This document shows positions 1 to 8,235 of a stretch of 55,209 bases of DNA, one piece after another (position 1 is the first letter of the stretch; each line of letters begins with the position of its first letter). Origin of the DNA: an uncultured Hyphomicrobiales bacterium (lineage in GTDB: Bacteria > Pseudomonadota > Alphaproteobacteria > Rhizobiales > Beijerinckiaceae); the NCBI GenBank assembly GCA_903884435.1, contig CAISEY010000300.1, positions 1-55,209 of the forward strand. The letters are read 5' to 3'. The position numbers and the translations under genes are program-made. The notes beneath the pieces were generated by a model. That model made no database searches, was not told the origin of the DNA, and saw only the letters and a list, made by a program, of their open reading frames with translations.

Positions 1-504
1 CGCCGAGGACAGCGGTTTGGCGAAAACGACCAGCGCCTTCAGCGGAAAGCCCGTCCACGGCACGGTCATCGACCAGGCCTCGACGCAGCGGTGCCGGTAG
101 AGCCGCTCCTCCAGCGGCATCGCCTTGACGAGATCGTCGATTCCAACGTCCCTCGCCTTCTCGACGAGCCCGTCGATCTTCACCGTCCAGGGCCGCGTCT
201 TCAGCGATTCCGCCGCCGCGAAGACGTTTTTCGACAGGCCGAATTCGTAGAAATTATTGTAGCGCGAGGCGACGGCCTCCGGCGTGAGATCGCGGTCGAG
301 CTTGTAAATCTCGTTGCGTTTCGCCGGATAGAGACCGGCGGTCGGATCGTCGGCGGCGAGCGCGAGGCTCGACAGGCCCGGCGCGATCGTCCCCGCGCCG
401 AACGCGGCGCCGGCCCTGATCAACGAGCGGCGGCTGAGGAACACGGATTCCGGCGTCGCCTCGCTCTCGCGGATTTCCCAGCCCTTGCGGCGAATGACAT
501 GCAT
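1..504 (-). CDS. msrP: MsrP, periplasmic protein-methionine-sulfoxide reductase catalytic subunit (partial)
   Basis: This is the N-terminal 168 residues of the molybdopterin enzyme that repairs oxidised methionines in periplasmic proteins, normally with the membrane heme protein MsrQ. The protein starts MHVIRRKGWEIRE and carries a twin-arginine export motif (SRRSLI near residue 26), then the family stretch RHRCVEAWSMTVPW, whose Cys is the molybdenum ligand in this family. The ATG at 504 is preceded by a strong AGGAGGG ribosome site, which supports this start. The gene is divergent from mtnP. It runs off the left edge, so the rest of the gene and any msrQ partner are not visible; this is a window cut, not a pseudogene. 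Confidence 0.93.
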   Translation of the reverse strand, partial: MHVIRRKGWEIRESEATPESVFLSRRSLIRAGAAFGAGTIAPGLSSLALAADDPTAGLYPAKRNEIYKLDRDLTPEAVASRYNNFYEFGLSKNVFAAAESLKTRPWTVKIDGLVEKARDVGIDDLVKAMPLEERLYRHRCVEAWSMTVPWTGFPLKALVVFAKPLSSA

Positions 505-643
505 GGTTCGACCCTCCTGCGGCGAGGCGAACCCTCGCGCGATTGTCTGTCACAGGCAAGTCACGTCCCGGCGATTGACAGTTCATCCGGCTTGCCCGCG
601 CTTCGCCCATGGGGCTATGCGTGGCGCCGCACGGGAGAATGAC

Positions 644-1522
644 ATGGCGAAGGCGATTGTCGGCATTATCGGGGGGTCCGGGGTCTATGACCTGCCGGGC
701 CTCGAAGGCGTGCGGGAGGAGCGGATCGTGACGCCCTGGGGCGAGCCGTCGGACGCCCTGCGCTTCGGCGAGATCGGCGGCGCGAAGGCGGTGTTCCTGC
801 CGCGCCACGGCCGCGGCCACGCGCTCTCGCCCTCCGGCATCAACTACCGCGCCAACATCGACGCGATGAAACGCGCCGGCGTCACCGACCTCGTCTCGGT
901 CTCCGCCTGCGGCTCCTTTCGCGAGGATTTCCCGCCCGGCCATTTCGTGCTCGTCGATCAGTACGTCGATCGCACCTTCGCGCGCGAAAGCTCGTTCTTC
1001 GGCAATGGCTGCGTCGCTCATGTGTCGATGGCGCGGCCGGTTTCGCCGGCGCTCGTCGCGCGCGTCGAGGCGGCGGCGCGGGCGGAGGGGATCGCCTGCG
1101 CCCGCGGCGGGACCTATGTCTGCATGGAGGGCCCGCAATTCTCCAGCCTCGCGGAATCCCTGACCTACAAGGGCCTCGGCTACGACGTGATCGGCATGAC
1201 CGCCATGCCCGAGGCGAAGCTCGCGCGCGAGGCGGAAATGTCCTACGCGACCATCGCCATGGTCACGGATTTCGATTGCTGGCGCCCCGGCCACGACGCG
1301 GTGGACGTGGCCTCAGTCATCAAGGTCGTGCATGAAAACGCCGGGAAGGCCGCGCGCCTGCTGGCCCGCCTGCTGCGCGATTTTCCCGACGAGCACGAGC
1401 CCTGCCCCGCGGGCTCCGACCGCGCCCTCGACACGGCGCTGATCACGCCGCCCGCCGCGCGCGACCCCGCGCTGCTGGCGAAGCTCGACGCGATCATCGC
1501 CCGGGTGACGAAGGCGGGGTGA
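644..1522 (+). CDS. mtnP: S-methyl-5'-thioadenosine phosphorylase
   Basis: A 292-residue cytoplasmic enzyme that phosphorolyses methylthioadenosine to adenine and methylthioribose-1-phosphate (polyamine and methionine salvage). Visible family motifs are IIGGSGVYDLPGL at the N terminus, the phosphate-binding FLPRHGRGH, and CMEGPQFSS, followed by GMTAMPEAKLAREAEMSYA. The length is normal for the family. The reading frame stays open upstream, but the ATG at 644 follows GGGAGA and begins exactly at the conserved MAKAIVGIIGG, so I place the start there. A cytochrome c gene follows on the same strand after 118 bp. The partner adenine phosphoribosyltransferase is not in this window. Confidence 0.95.
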   Translation: MAKAIVGIIGGSGVYDLPGLEGVREERIVTPWGEPSDALRFGEIGGAKAVFLPRHGRGHALSPSGINYRANIDAMKRAGVTDLVSVSACGSFREDFPPGHFVLVDQYVDRTFARESSFFGNGCVAHVSMARPVSPALVARVEAAARAEGIACARGGTYVCMEGPQFSSLAESLTYKGLGYDVIGMTAMPEAKLAREAEMSYATIAMVTDFDCWRPGHDAVDVASVIKVVHENAGKAARLLARLLRDFPDEHEPCPAGSDRALDTALITPPAARDPALLAKLDAIIARVTKAG

Positions 1523-1575
1523 GCGGCGATTGCCCCTTTCCGCCCGGAGCCGAACTGGACTAGTCTCGCGTTCAA

Positions 1576-1608
1576 CGCGGTCCATTCCGGTTATAACCGG
1601 GGTCCGCG
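1576..1608. promoter_or_regulatory. Perfect 14-bp palindrome nested in a larger inverted repeat upstream of cytochrome c
   Basis: CCGGTTATAACCGG (1587-1600) is a perfect palindrome. It is flanked by CGCGGTCC (1576-1583) and GGTCCGCG (1601-1608), which pair except at one position. The element lies between mtnP and the cytochrome c start at 1641. It could be an operator or a hairpin at the end of the mtnP transcript; there is no T-tract, so an intrinsic terminator is less likely. Confidence 0.45.
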
Positions 1609-1640
1609 ACAGACCGGTCCGTATCCAGGGAGGAACATCC

Positions 1641-2570
1641 ATGAAATTGCTCGCCGGCGCCTTCGCGCTCGCCCTGCTGCCCGCGCTCGCCCTCGCTCAG
1701 GAAAAACCCTCGTGGGCTTTCCCCGTGACCGACAAGGAACAGCCGGAGGTGAAGACCAGCACGGCTCCGCGAAGCGCGCCGGGCTCCACGAAGCAATATA
1801 CCCGCGCGCAGGCCGACGATCTCTTCAACATCCCCGACTGGTTTCCGGAAATGTATCCGAAACTGCCGAAAGTCATCGCCAACGGCAACGCCCCGAACGT
1901 GCGCGCCTGCGGCTCCTGCCATCTGCCCATCGGCACGGGCCATGACGAAAGCGCCTACGTGGCCGGCCTGCCCGTCGCCTATTTCACCCGGCAAATGGCT
2001 GATTTCAAGAGTGGCGCGCGCAAGGGCTCGGGCTCGATGCTGACGATCGCGCAAAACATCACCGACGCGGAAATCAGGGAAGCCGCGGACTATTTCGCCT
2101 CGCTCAAGCCGACGAAGTGGGTGCGCGTCGTCGAGACGGACACCGTGCCGAAGACCTACGTCGGCGGCGGCAACAAGCGGCTCGTGCATCCCGCCGGCGG
2201 AACGGAGCCCATTGGCAATCGCATCATCACCGTGCCGGAGGACGAGGAAATCGTGCTCTACCGCGATCCGCGCAAGGGCTTTGTCTCCTTCGTGCCGAAG
2301 GGCTCGCTGGCGAAGGGCGCGGAACTCGTCGCGGGCGTCGCCGGCAAGACCGTCAATTGCACGATCTGCCACGGTCCAGACCTCAAGGGAATCGCCGACA
2401 TTCCGCCCATCGCCGGGCGCACCGCGACCTACACCGTGCGCCAGCTTTTCATGATGAAATCGGGCGAGCGCGCCGGTCCCTCGTCGGCGCTGATGAAACA
2501 GGTCGTCGCCAATCTCTCGGTCGACGACATGATGAACATCGCGGCCTACACCGCCTCGCTCGATCCCTGA
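1641..2570 (+). CDS. Periplasmic di-heme c-type cytochrome
   Basis: A 309-residue exported electron carrier. Residues 1-19 form a typical Sec signal peptide (MKLLAGAFALALLPALALA). Two covalent heme sites are visible: CGSCH at residues 90-94 in the first cytochrome domain and CTICH at 240-244 in the second (VNCTICHGPDLKG). The architecture, two class-I cytochrome domains in tandem, resembles cytochrome c553/c4-type carriers or cytochrome subunits of dehydrogenases. The ATG at 1641 follows AGGGAGGAAC. It stands alone: no dehydrogenase partner is adjacent, so the electron donor and acceptor are unknown. It could serve the oxygenases or MsrP-type redox chemistry nearby, but that is only inference. 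Confidence 0.88.
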   Translation: MKLLAGAFALALLPALALAQEKPSWAFPVTDKEQPEVKTSTAPRSAPGSTKQYTRAQADDLFNIPDWFPEMYPKLPKVIANGNAPNVRACGSCHLPIGTGHDESAYVAGLPVAYFTRQMADFKSGARKGSGSMLTIAQNITDAEIREAADYFASLKPTKWVRVVETDTVPKTYVGGGNKRLVHPAGGTEPIGNRIITVPEDEEIVLYRDPRKGFVSFVPKGSLAKGAELVAGVAGKTVNCTICHGPDLKGIADIPPIAGRTATYTVRQLFMMKSGERAGPSSALMKQVVANLSVDDMMNIAAYTASLDP

Positions 2571-2588
2571 GGCCCCGCGCCCGCGCCG

Positions 2589-2670
2589 GCGTTAACCTCC
2601 GGCGCGAAGCGTGAACAGGGCGTGCACGAATCGCTCGCCCCGTGGCGACGCGGCTTTGTTCACACAATAT
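2589..2670 (+). repeat. Intergenic repeat box, copy 1
   Basis: An 82-bp segment starting GCGTTAAC and ending CACAATAT. It matches 2812-2893 at about 72 of 82 positions by eye, with no gap. The conserved core includes GTGAACAGG, TGCACGAATCGCTCGCCC and CGCGGCTTTGTTC. Confidence 0.75.
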
Positions 2671-2811
2671 CTGGCGCCCCGCGCGCGGGAAACTGGCGCG
2701 ATACAAACACGCCGCGGCAGGCCGGCGACGCGCGCGACGCGGCGCGTTAATCATTTGCGTCAAACCGGGAACCGGCCGCCGGGCGGGTTCCGGCGCGTGG
2801 AAAACCACGCC

Positions 2812-2893
2812 GCGTTAACGTCCGGCGCGAAACGTGAACAGGCCATGCACGAATCGCTCGCCCTGGGGCGGCGCGGCTTTGTTCCCGCGATAT
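2812..2893 (+). repeat. Intergenic repeat box, copy 2
   Basis: The second copy of the 82-bp segment, 223 bp downstream of copy 1 in the same orientation, starting GCGTTAAC and ending GCGATAT. The following 80 bp are of the same length as in copy 1 but barely conserved, and end in CCGTTAAC at 2967-2974. Confidence 0.75.
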
Positions 2894-3064
2894 ATCGCGC
2901 GGTCCGGACCGCGGCCCGCCGGAAAACGGACGCGCGAGCGCGCTCGCGCCGCGTGAATACAACGCTCCGTTAACCCGGCGTCCCGTTCCAGGTCACGACC
3001 GCGGGCGCTGCTTGTGAACGCAACGGCGTCGCAATCCCCTCTCCCCGCGCCGCGGGGGCCCGCC

Positions 3065-4060
3065 CTATTCCGCCATCGTCTTCCTGACGATTTCGATCAC
3101 CCTGGCCGGCGTCGCGTAAACGTCGTCCACCACCTTTTGCAATTCGGCGCCAGGGACGAGGTCGATGTCGAGAGCCTGCTTTTCCGCGTCGGCGAGGAAT
3201 TGCGGATCCTTCAGCATCGCCTCGAAGGAGGCGCGCAGTTCCGCCACGCGTTCGGCGGGAACGCCGGGGGGAGCCAGCATCGGCCAGGCGAGCACCGCGT
3301 CGGATTCCAGAAACTCGATCGCCTTGCGGTCGGTTTCGTTTTTCGCCAGTTCTCCGGCGGTCGGCACGTCCGGCAAGTCGGCCGCGCGCGTCAACGCGAA
3401 TTGCGTGATCATGTTGAGCTTTCCGGCCTTCAGCCAGTCGGCGAGCCGCCCCTTGGCGCTTCCCCAGGCGAGACCGCAATGGCCATCGACCTCGCGCCGC
3501 TCCATGGCGAGCGAAATCTCGGCGCCGCCGGGATAGCCGGAAACGACCTTGAACTTCGCGCCAAGCAGGTCGTTGAGCAGTCGCGGATAAGTCACGGTGC
3601 GAGACCCCGGCCCCGAGGCGCCGACGGTGGCCTCGATCGTGTAGACGTCCGCCATTTTTTTCACCGCCGCCTCGTGCCACAGCGCGCAGACGCTCGGCTC
3701 GGTGCTGCGCCCGCCGATCCACTGGAACTTGCGCGCGTCGTATTTCGCCTGTTGCCCGAGCAGCGGCTCGATCACCGCGCCGCCGGCGATGATCCCGACC
3801 CGCGAGCCGTCCTGCGGCGTCGCGCTGTAAAGCGAGGTCGCCGCCACCGCGCTGCCGGCGCCAGGCATGTTGCTCACGACAACCGACGGATTGCCCGCGA
3901 TGTGCCGGCCCCAGTGCCGCGCGTACAGCCGCGCGGTGAGATCGTAGCCGCCGCCGGCCGTGAAGCCGACGATGATCGTCAGCGTCTTGCCCTGATAAAA
4001 ATCGGCGGCGGCGGCGGGCGAGGCGAGAAGCAGCGCGGCCGCGAACGTTCGAACCATCAT
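3065..4060 (-). CDS. TctC/Bug-family tripartite tricarboxylate transporter receptor
   Basis: A 331-residue periplasmic solute receptor with a signal peptide (MMVRTFAAALLLASPAAAA) followed by the Bug-family opening ADFYQGKTLTIIVGFTAGGGYD and the VVSNMPGAGS loop that contacts the ligand carboxylate in this family. Known members bind C4-C6 dicarboxylates, aromatic acids or similar acids and deliver them to TctAB permeases. The ATG at 4060 overlaps the TGA of the upstream MmgE/PrpD gene (ATGA), indicating translational coupling and co-function. No TctA or TctB gene is nearby. The ligand cannot be inferred; a carboxylic acid related to the PrpD-type dehydratase substrate is plausible. Confidence 0.9.
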   Translation of the reverse strand: MMVRTFAAALLLASPAAAADFYQGKTLTIIVGFTAGGGYDLTARLYARHWGRHIAGNPSVVVSNMPGAGSAVAATSLYSATPQDGSRVGIIAGGAVIEPLLGQQAKYDARKFQWIGGRSTEPSVCALWHEAAVKKMADVYTIEATVGASGPGSRTVTYPRLLNDLLGAKFKVVSGYPGGAEISLAMERREVDGHCGLAWGSAKGRLADWLKAGKLNMITQFALTRAADLPDVPTAGELAKNETDRKAIEFLESDAVLAWPMLAPPGVPAERVAELRASFEAMLKDPQFLADAEKQALDIDLVPGAELQKVVDDVYATPARVIEIVRKTMAE

Positions 4061-5475
4061 TTCGCGTCTCCCTGCCGCGCGAAGACCATCAATCGCGCGA
4101 GATGGTCGAGCCGCGGCGCCGTGTCGATGCTCCAGACGGCGTCGATGAGTTCGCGCGCCTGCGTCCCGCTCATGTGCCGTAGCGCGAGATCGAGAAACTT
4201 CGCCTCGAGTTCGGAATCGTCGAGCACGTCGACGAGCGCGTCGCGCTTGCAGGTGAACTCGCGCCCGTCCTTCGTGCGGATTTCGCTGATGCCGACGCGG
4301 CCGCGCGGCGGCAACGCCGGATCGTGCTCGACCGTGATCCGCTCGATGAGATCGACGATCTCCGGGTCGATGAAATGTTTCGGATCGGCGGAATCCGGCC
4401 CGAAATTTCGATGTTTGATCGCGAAGGCGTTGGCGAAAAAAGCGCTGTGATCGCCAGTCTCCGCGTTGCGCGGATATTTCTTCGCCAGCGCCGTCGTGTG
4501 CCGCGCCTCGCGCGCGCCGGCGCGGATGCGCACGCTCTCGATGTCGGCGGGCTTCAGGTCGTTCGCGATCACGATTTCCATCGTCGCGTGCAGATGGCCC
4601 TGCGTGCTGCCATTGGCGCACAGACGCTTGAACCGCGTGTCGCGAATGCGCCAGCCGGTGAAATCGACGAGCGCCGCGAGGTCCATGTCGCCGCGCAGGA
4701 TGCCGTCGCGATAGCCGCCATCGCCCTCGATCACGCGCAGCGGCCCGGTGAAGCCCTGTTTCGCCAGCAGACAGGCCGTGATCGCCTCGCGCGTGATGAA
4801 GCCGAAGCGAAGGTTCTTCGCCATGGAATTTTCTTCCCTGTCGGCGTCGAGAATGCCGAGAGGCACGCCGCGGCTGGCGCAAATCGCGATGGCGTGCGCG
4901 ATCTGCGTTTCCGTCAGGCCCAGCAACCGCCCGATCGCCGGCGGCATGGACAGCCCGCCGCGCGCGTCGGTGGACCAGCCATGCTTGTCCCAGCCGGCGG
5001 AAGCGCCGGGCACGCTGGCGACGACGCGCACCCCGAGTTCGTAGGACAGAGCCAGCGCCGTGAGAAAATCCTTGCCCGAAGACCCCTCGCGCTCCCCGAT
5101 CGCGAGCAGGGGCGGGATCGCCTCCTCGTTGTGATTGCCGCCGCCGACGTCGTTGAACTCGAGGAAGCGCGTCAAAAAGCAATTGACGAGCGTCGCGCTC
5201 GCGACGCCCGTGCGAAAGCCGGAGCCGAAAACAGTGGCTTCGGGGGGGCCGCCGAGCGCCTTCGCGACGGCTTCGCAAGCGGGGCGTCCAGGCGCGACAT
5301 AGCCGCCGATGGCGCAGCCCAGCCCGTCGAGCAGGCTGCGTTTGGCGTGGTGGACGACATCGTCCGGCAAATGCTCGAAGCGCAGCCCGGCGGCGTAGCG
5401 CGCGATCTGCGACGCCGCGCTCGCTTCATAGAGCGAATCGAGATTTCGCCAGGTGAGTTGTTGCTTGAAGCTCAT
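4057..5475 (-). CDS. MmgE/PrpD-family protein (2-methylcitrate dehydratase-like)
   Basis: A 472-residue cytoplasmic protein of the MmgE/PrpD fold, which includes 2-methylcitrate dehydratase, cis-aconitate decarboxylase and other enzymes acting on carboxylic acids by loss of water or CO2. Recognisable segments are HHAKRSLLDGLGCAIGG near the N terminus, NCFLTRFLEFNDVGGGNHNEE, AHAIAICASRGVPLGI and the C-terminal VEHDPALPPRGRVGISEI. In the second segment the typical D-D-xx-D-x region reads NDVGG. I start it at ATG 5475, after a GGGGGAT site, rather than at an upstream in-frame ATG. It is coupled to the following TctC gene by a 4-bp overlap. The substrate is unknown. Confidence 0.88.
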   Translation of the reverse strand: MSFKQQLTWRNLDSLYEASAASQIARYAAGLRFEHLPDDVVHHAKRSLLDGLGCAIGGYVAPGRPACEAVAKALGGPPEATVFGSGFRTGVASATLVNCFLTRFLEFNDVGGGNHNEEAIPPLLAIGEREGSSGKDFLTALALSYELGVRVVASVPGASAGWDKHGWSTDARGGLSMPPAIGRLLGLTETQIAHAIAICASRGVPLGILDADREENSMAKNLRFGFITREAITACLLAKQGFTGPLRVIEGDGGYRDGILRGDMDLAALVDFTGWRIRDTRFKRLCANGSTQGHLHATMEIVIANDLKPADIESVRIRAGAREARHTTALAKKYPRNAETGDHSAFFANAFAIKHRNFGPDSADPKHFIDPEIVDLIERITVEHDPALPPRGRVGISEIRTKDGREFTCKRDALVDVLDDSELEAKFLDLALRHMSGTQARELIDAVWSIDTAPRLDHLARLMVFARQGDAK

Positions 5476-5547
5476 GCGCGAAGATCCCCCGGAGCGCGTT
5501 TTCGCGGCCACAATGGCATTTCCGGCGCGCCCGCAAAAGTGGACGCC

Positions 5548-6024
5548 TCAGCCGAAACCCGCCCGTTTCAGCCTGACGATCGCGAGATCGAGCGCGGAGA
5601 GAAACGACGAACGGTCCTGTTTCGCGAAAGGCCGCGGACCGCCCGTCACGGCGCCGGTCTCGCGCAGGTCCTGCATGAGGTTGCGCGTCGCCAGCGCCAT
5701 GCCGATCGAGCTTTCCGTGAAGGCCTTCCCGTTCGGCGCGATCACGTCGGCGCCCGCCTTCACGCAACGCGCGGCGAGCGGAATGTCGGCGGTGACGACA
5801 ATCGCGCCGCGCGCGACGCGTTCCGCGATCCAGTCGTCCGCCTTGTCCGGCCCCTCGGCGACCGTGACGCGCTCGATCATGGGATCGCGGGGCGTGAAAA
5901 TGAAGGAATTCGCGACAACGAAGGTCTTGAGCCCGTGCCGCGCCGCGACCTTGTAAATCTCGTCCTTCACCGGACAGGCGTCCGCGTCGACATAGACGAT
6001 GATGGTGTTGCCGGCCTCGTTCAT
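5548..6024 (-). CDS. YaiI/YqxD family protein (DUF188, NYN/PIN-like)
   Basis: A 158-residue protein of the conserved UPF0178/DUF188 family, related to NYN/PIN-fold nucleases. The N-terminal [18 protein letters not shown] carries the family's acidic cluster, followed by [11 protein letters not shown], the DDWIAERV segment and [14 protein letters not shown]. The C-terminal [19 protein letters not shown] is also family-typical. The biochemical role of the family is not established. It lies 44 bp downstream of the TctC gene on the same strand and may be read through from it, but it is a widespread chromosomal gene and probably not functionally tied to the island. The start is the only sensible ATG, at 6024. 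Confidence 0.9.
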   Translation of the reverse strand: MNEAGNTIIVYVDADACPVKDEIYKVAARHGLKTFVVANSFIFTPRDPMIERVTVAEGPDKADDWIAERVARGAIVVTADIPLAARCVKAGADVIAPNGKAFTESSIGMALATRNLMQDLRETGAVTGGPRPFAKQDRSSFLSALDLAIVRLKRAGFG

Positions 6025-6068
6025 GCGCGGGGAATGCCAGTCCGCGCCGCGCGAGGCAAGGCGCCGGT

Positions 6069-7106
6069 TCAGCGCGGCGCGCCGCTCGCCGGTTGGGCCG
6101 CGATCATGCCCTTGACGCGCTCGACGAGATCCCGCGGCGCCGAGACGACGCGCGCCGCGAGCTCCGCCGTGCGCGCGCCGGTGAGCGGCGAGAGATCGAC
6201 GCCCGCCTGCGCGGCGTCGCGCGCGAACTCGGGATCGGCCACCATGGCGTCGAAGCCCGCCCGGAGCGCCCGCGTGATCTCCGCGGGCATTCCCGGCGGG
6301 CCAACCAGCGGCCCGTCGAGCGCCGACGTGTCGCTGATGAACGCGAAAATGCGGCGCTCCTCGTCGTTGCGCGCGAGGTCGGTGAGCATCGGCACGTTCG
6401 GCAGGTCCGGCTCCTTGCGCAGGCCGATCTGCACGATGGGCACGATCTTGCCCTCCTTCACCCAGTCCGGGTGCTCGGATTTCCACGACGCCCATTGATT
6501 GGAGCCGCGCCCCTCGACCTCGCCCTTCTCCATGCCGTGATCGATGAGAATGCCGCCGTTGTAGCCCGTCACCATGCGGAATTTCGTGCCAATCGTGGCG
6601 TTGAGCAGCGCGGGATAGATATAGGTCGTGCCCACGGCGCTCACCGCGCCGAGCACGAACTCGCGCTTCTTCGTGTCCTCGACCGTCTTCACGCCGGTCG
6701 TGTGCCACATGACCATCGTGTCGACGCTCTGGCTCAGCGCCCCGATCCACGCGAGTTCTTTCGATTTGAACCGCACGCCCGGCGCGTCGATGACCTCGTA
6801 GAACGGCATCGACTTGTTGAAGGTGGCGAGCGCCGTGCCGTCCTTCGGCGCGACTTCCTGGATGTAGTTCGCCGCCTGCACGCCCGAGGCGCCGGGCATG
6901 TTGCCGACGATGATGGTGGGCTTGCCCGGCAGATGGTCGCCGAGATGGCGGGCCATCAATCGCGCGTAATTGTCGTAATAGCCCCCGGCGACGGAGCCCG
7001 CGACGATACGGATCGTCTTGCCGCGAAACATCTCCTGGGCGCCCGCGCCGCCACACGAGGCCAGCGCCGCGCAGACGCCGGCGAGGATCGACCGGAGCGC
7101 TTTCAT
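6069..7106 (-). CDS. TctC/Bug-family solute receptor
   Basis: A 345-residue periplasmic receptor. The signal peptide ends ...ASCGGAGAQ and is followed by the Bug opening [25 protein letters not shown], the loop [11 protein letters not shown], and [23 protein letters not shown], a segment conserved across the TctC proteins of this window. The signal region contains LASCGG, so a lipoprotein processing site is conceivable, though the lipobox is poor. The ATG at 7106 overlaps the stop of the upstream NMT1/SsuA-type binding protein (ATGA), so two binding proteins of different superfamilies are translated in tandem. No permease is adjacent. Confidence 0.9.
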   Translation of the reverse strand: MKALRSILAGVCAALASCGGAGAQEMFRGKTIRIVAGSVAGGYYDNYARLMARHLGDHLPGKPTIIVGNMPGASGVQAANYIQEVAPKDGTALATFNKSMPFYEVIDAPGVRFKSKELAWIGALSQSVDTMVMWHTTGVKTVEDTKKREFVLGAVSAVGTTYIYPALLNATIGTKFRMVTGYNGGILIDHGMEKGEVEGRGSNQWASWKSEHPDWVKEGKIVPIVQIGLRKEPDLPNVPMLTDLARNDEERRIFAFISDTSALDGPLVGPPGMPAEITRALRAGFDAMVADPEFARDAAQAGVDLSPLTGARTAELAARVVSAPRDLVERVKGMIAAQPASGAPR

Positions 7107-8125
7107 TTCGACACCGCGTTGTAGAATTTGTTGGTCCAGTGCGTGTCCTCGACGAGTTTGAACGAGGACATCGGACCGTCGCCGATGGACTGCCGCGTCA
7201 GTTCCTGCGTGTGCGCCCATTTCTCCGCGGTCATCGGCTGCGGCTTGTAGGACAGCGCCATGTGCGTCAGCGCGTCCTCGATCTCCTGGAGATCGTTCTG
7301 GTTCATGCTGCCTTCCTTCAGGCGGCGCGCCACCTCGAGCGGCTTGTCGACGATGGCCTGCTGCGCCTCGACCACCGAACGGATCACCTTCTCCGCGATG
7401 GCGGGATTGGCCGCGATCCAGTCCGGCCGCGCGTCGAGGCCGATGAACTGGTAGCCGTCGAGTTCGGGAATTTCCTTGTAATCGACGAGCGTGCGGCCAA
7501 CCCCCAGCCGCGCGGCCATCTTGCCCGACGGCGGCGAGATCACGAATCCGTCGATGGCGTCGGCCTGCATGGCCCCGAGCAATTGCGGCAGCCCGCCAAT
7601 CTGCAGGGGTTGCGGCTCCCTGTCGGGATCGAGTCCGCCGAATTTCAGCAGCCACCGGCCGAAACTCTCGCTCGCGCCGCCGAGCGAAACCGCTCCCATC
7701 CGCAATCCCTTCAGCGCGGCGAGACGTTGCTTCGGCGTCGCCTGGAGATCGATGCCGCGCGCCTTGATGAATTTCTCCGACACGACGAATTCATTGGTCA
7801 GCGCGGACACGAAATTGAGCACGCGCGCGACGCGCCCGGAATCGACGAGCCGCAGAAAGTCGTAACCCGCGCCCGTCATGAATTGCGCGTCGCCGGAGAG
7901 CAGCGCGGCGGAGGTCGGCGGACCGCCCCGCAGAATCGGCAAGTCCACGTCGAGCCCGTTGCGTTTGAAGATCCCGGCGTCGCGCGCGTAAAACACGGGC
8001 GCCATGGCGGCGGAGCTGATCGGCAGCGCGATGACGACCCTCGTCTGGGCGAGCGCCGGCGCGAGACAGGCGGCGAACAGCCCTGTTACGGCGGCCATGC
8101 GCGCGAGGCGTGCCAGTGCGCCCAT
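7103..8125 (-). CDS. NMT1/SsuA-type ABC transporter substrate-binding protein
   Basis: A 340-residue periplasmic binding protein of the NMT1/THI5-like class, which brings nitrate, taurine, sulfonate or aromatic-acid-like ligands to NitT/TauT ABC importers. A signal peptide (to ...LAPALAQ) precedes [27 protein letters not shown] and [14 protein letters not shown], and the C-terminal [13 protein letters not shown] is shared with the paralogue at 19592-20617 (EAIWTNRFVNEALR). I choose ATG 8125 (after GGGGGAG) over an upstream TTG. It has no ATPase or permease next to it; the only ABC core in the window (17967-19555) may serve both paralogues. It is coupled to the following TctC gene. Confidence 0.88.
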   Translation of the reverse strand: MGALARLARMAAVTGLFAACLAPALAQTRVVIALPISSAAMAPVFYARDAGIFKRNGLDVDLPILRGGPPTSAALLSGDAQFMTGAGYDFLRLVDSGRVARVLNFVSALTNEFVVSEKFIKARGIDLQATPKQRLAALKGLRMGAVSLGGASESFGRWLLKFGGLDPDREPQPLQIGGLPQLLGAMQADAIDGFVISPPSGKMAARLGVGRTLVDYKEIPELDGYQFIGLDARPDWIAANPAIAEKVIRSVVEAQQAIVDKPLEVARRLKEGSMNQNDLQEIEDALTHMALSYKPQPMTAEKWAHTQELTRQSIGDGPMSSFKLVEDTHWTNKFYNAVSK

Positions 8126-8161
8126 CTCCCCCAACTCCCCGTTTAACAAAAGCGTTGCCGG

Positions 8162-8191
8162 ATGCTAAGTCGGTTCGACAAGCGATGCAAC
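8162..8191 (-). promoter_or_regulatory. Candidate promoter for the binding protein/TctC pair, inside an inverted repeat
   Basis: Read on the minus strand there is TTGCAT (8186-8191), an 18-bp spacer, and TAGCAT (8162-8167), upstream of the ATG at 8125. The element is bracketed by GCGTTGC (8152-8158) and GCAACGC (8187-8193), a 7-bp inverted repeat with a 28-bp spacer, which could be an operator between the two divergent genes. The match to consensus is weak. Confidence 0.25.
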
Positions 8192-8211
8192 GCAATCGGG
8201 GGGAGGAACGA

Positions 8212-8235
8212 ATGGCCGCGAGGCGGACGCGATGA
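8212..8235 (+). CDS. Possible 7-codon leader peptide coupled to the TctC gene
   Basis: A strong ribosome site (GGGGGGAGGAACGA) precedes ATG at 8212, which opens the tiny frame MAARRTR ending in TGA at 8233-8235. That stop overlaps the ATG (8232) of the TctC gene. The TctC ATG has no good ribosome site of its own, so its translation may depend on ribosomes terminating here. This is read directly from the sequence; its expression is inference. Confidence 0.35.
   Translation: MAARRTR

Larger units (their letters stand above)
2571..3064. other. Non-coding gap between convergent genes, containing a duplicated box
   Basis: This is the only gene-free stretch over 300 bp. It separates the cytochrome c gene (+) from the minus-strand TctC gene. 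TTAA occurs exactly four times (2592, 2747, 2815, 2970), giving two boxes of identical 155-bp pitch. The first 82 bp of each box are closely related; the remainder has diverged. Between the boxes lie two potential hairpins: GGAACC...GGTTCC (2768-2791) and GCGTGG-AAAA-CCACGC (2795-2810). I see no convincing coding sequence: the repeat period (223 bp) is not a multiple of three, so the two copies fall in different frames. Confidence 0.6.

Noticed and set aside
1-504. msrP as a broken gene
   Set aside because: The frame is intact up to base 1; the truncation is the window edge. The same applies to the ThDP enzyme at the right edge.
2589-2893. The duplicated boxes as a CRISPR array or an intact insertion sequence
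   Set aside because: There are only two copies, the box is 82 bp long with diverged remainder, and there is no transposase or terminal inverted repeat pair.
2611-2973. An open frame of 120 codons in the 2571-3064 gap
   Set aside because: It spans the 223-bp repeat, whose two copies fall in different frames. It has no recognisable domain, and its Arg-rich composition is what GC-rich non-coding DNA gives.
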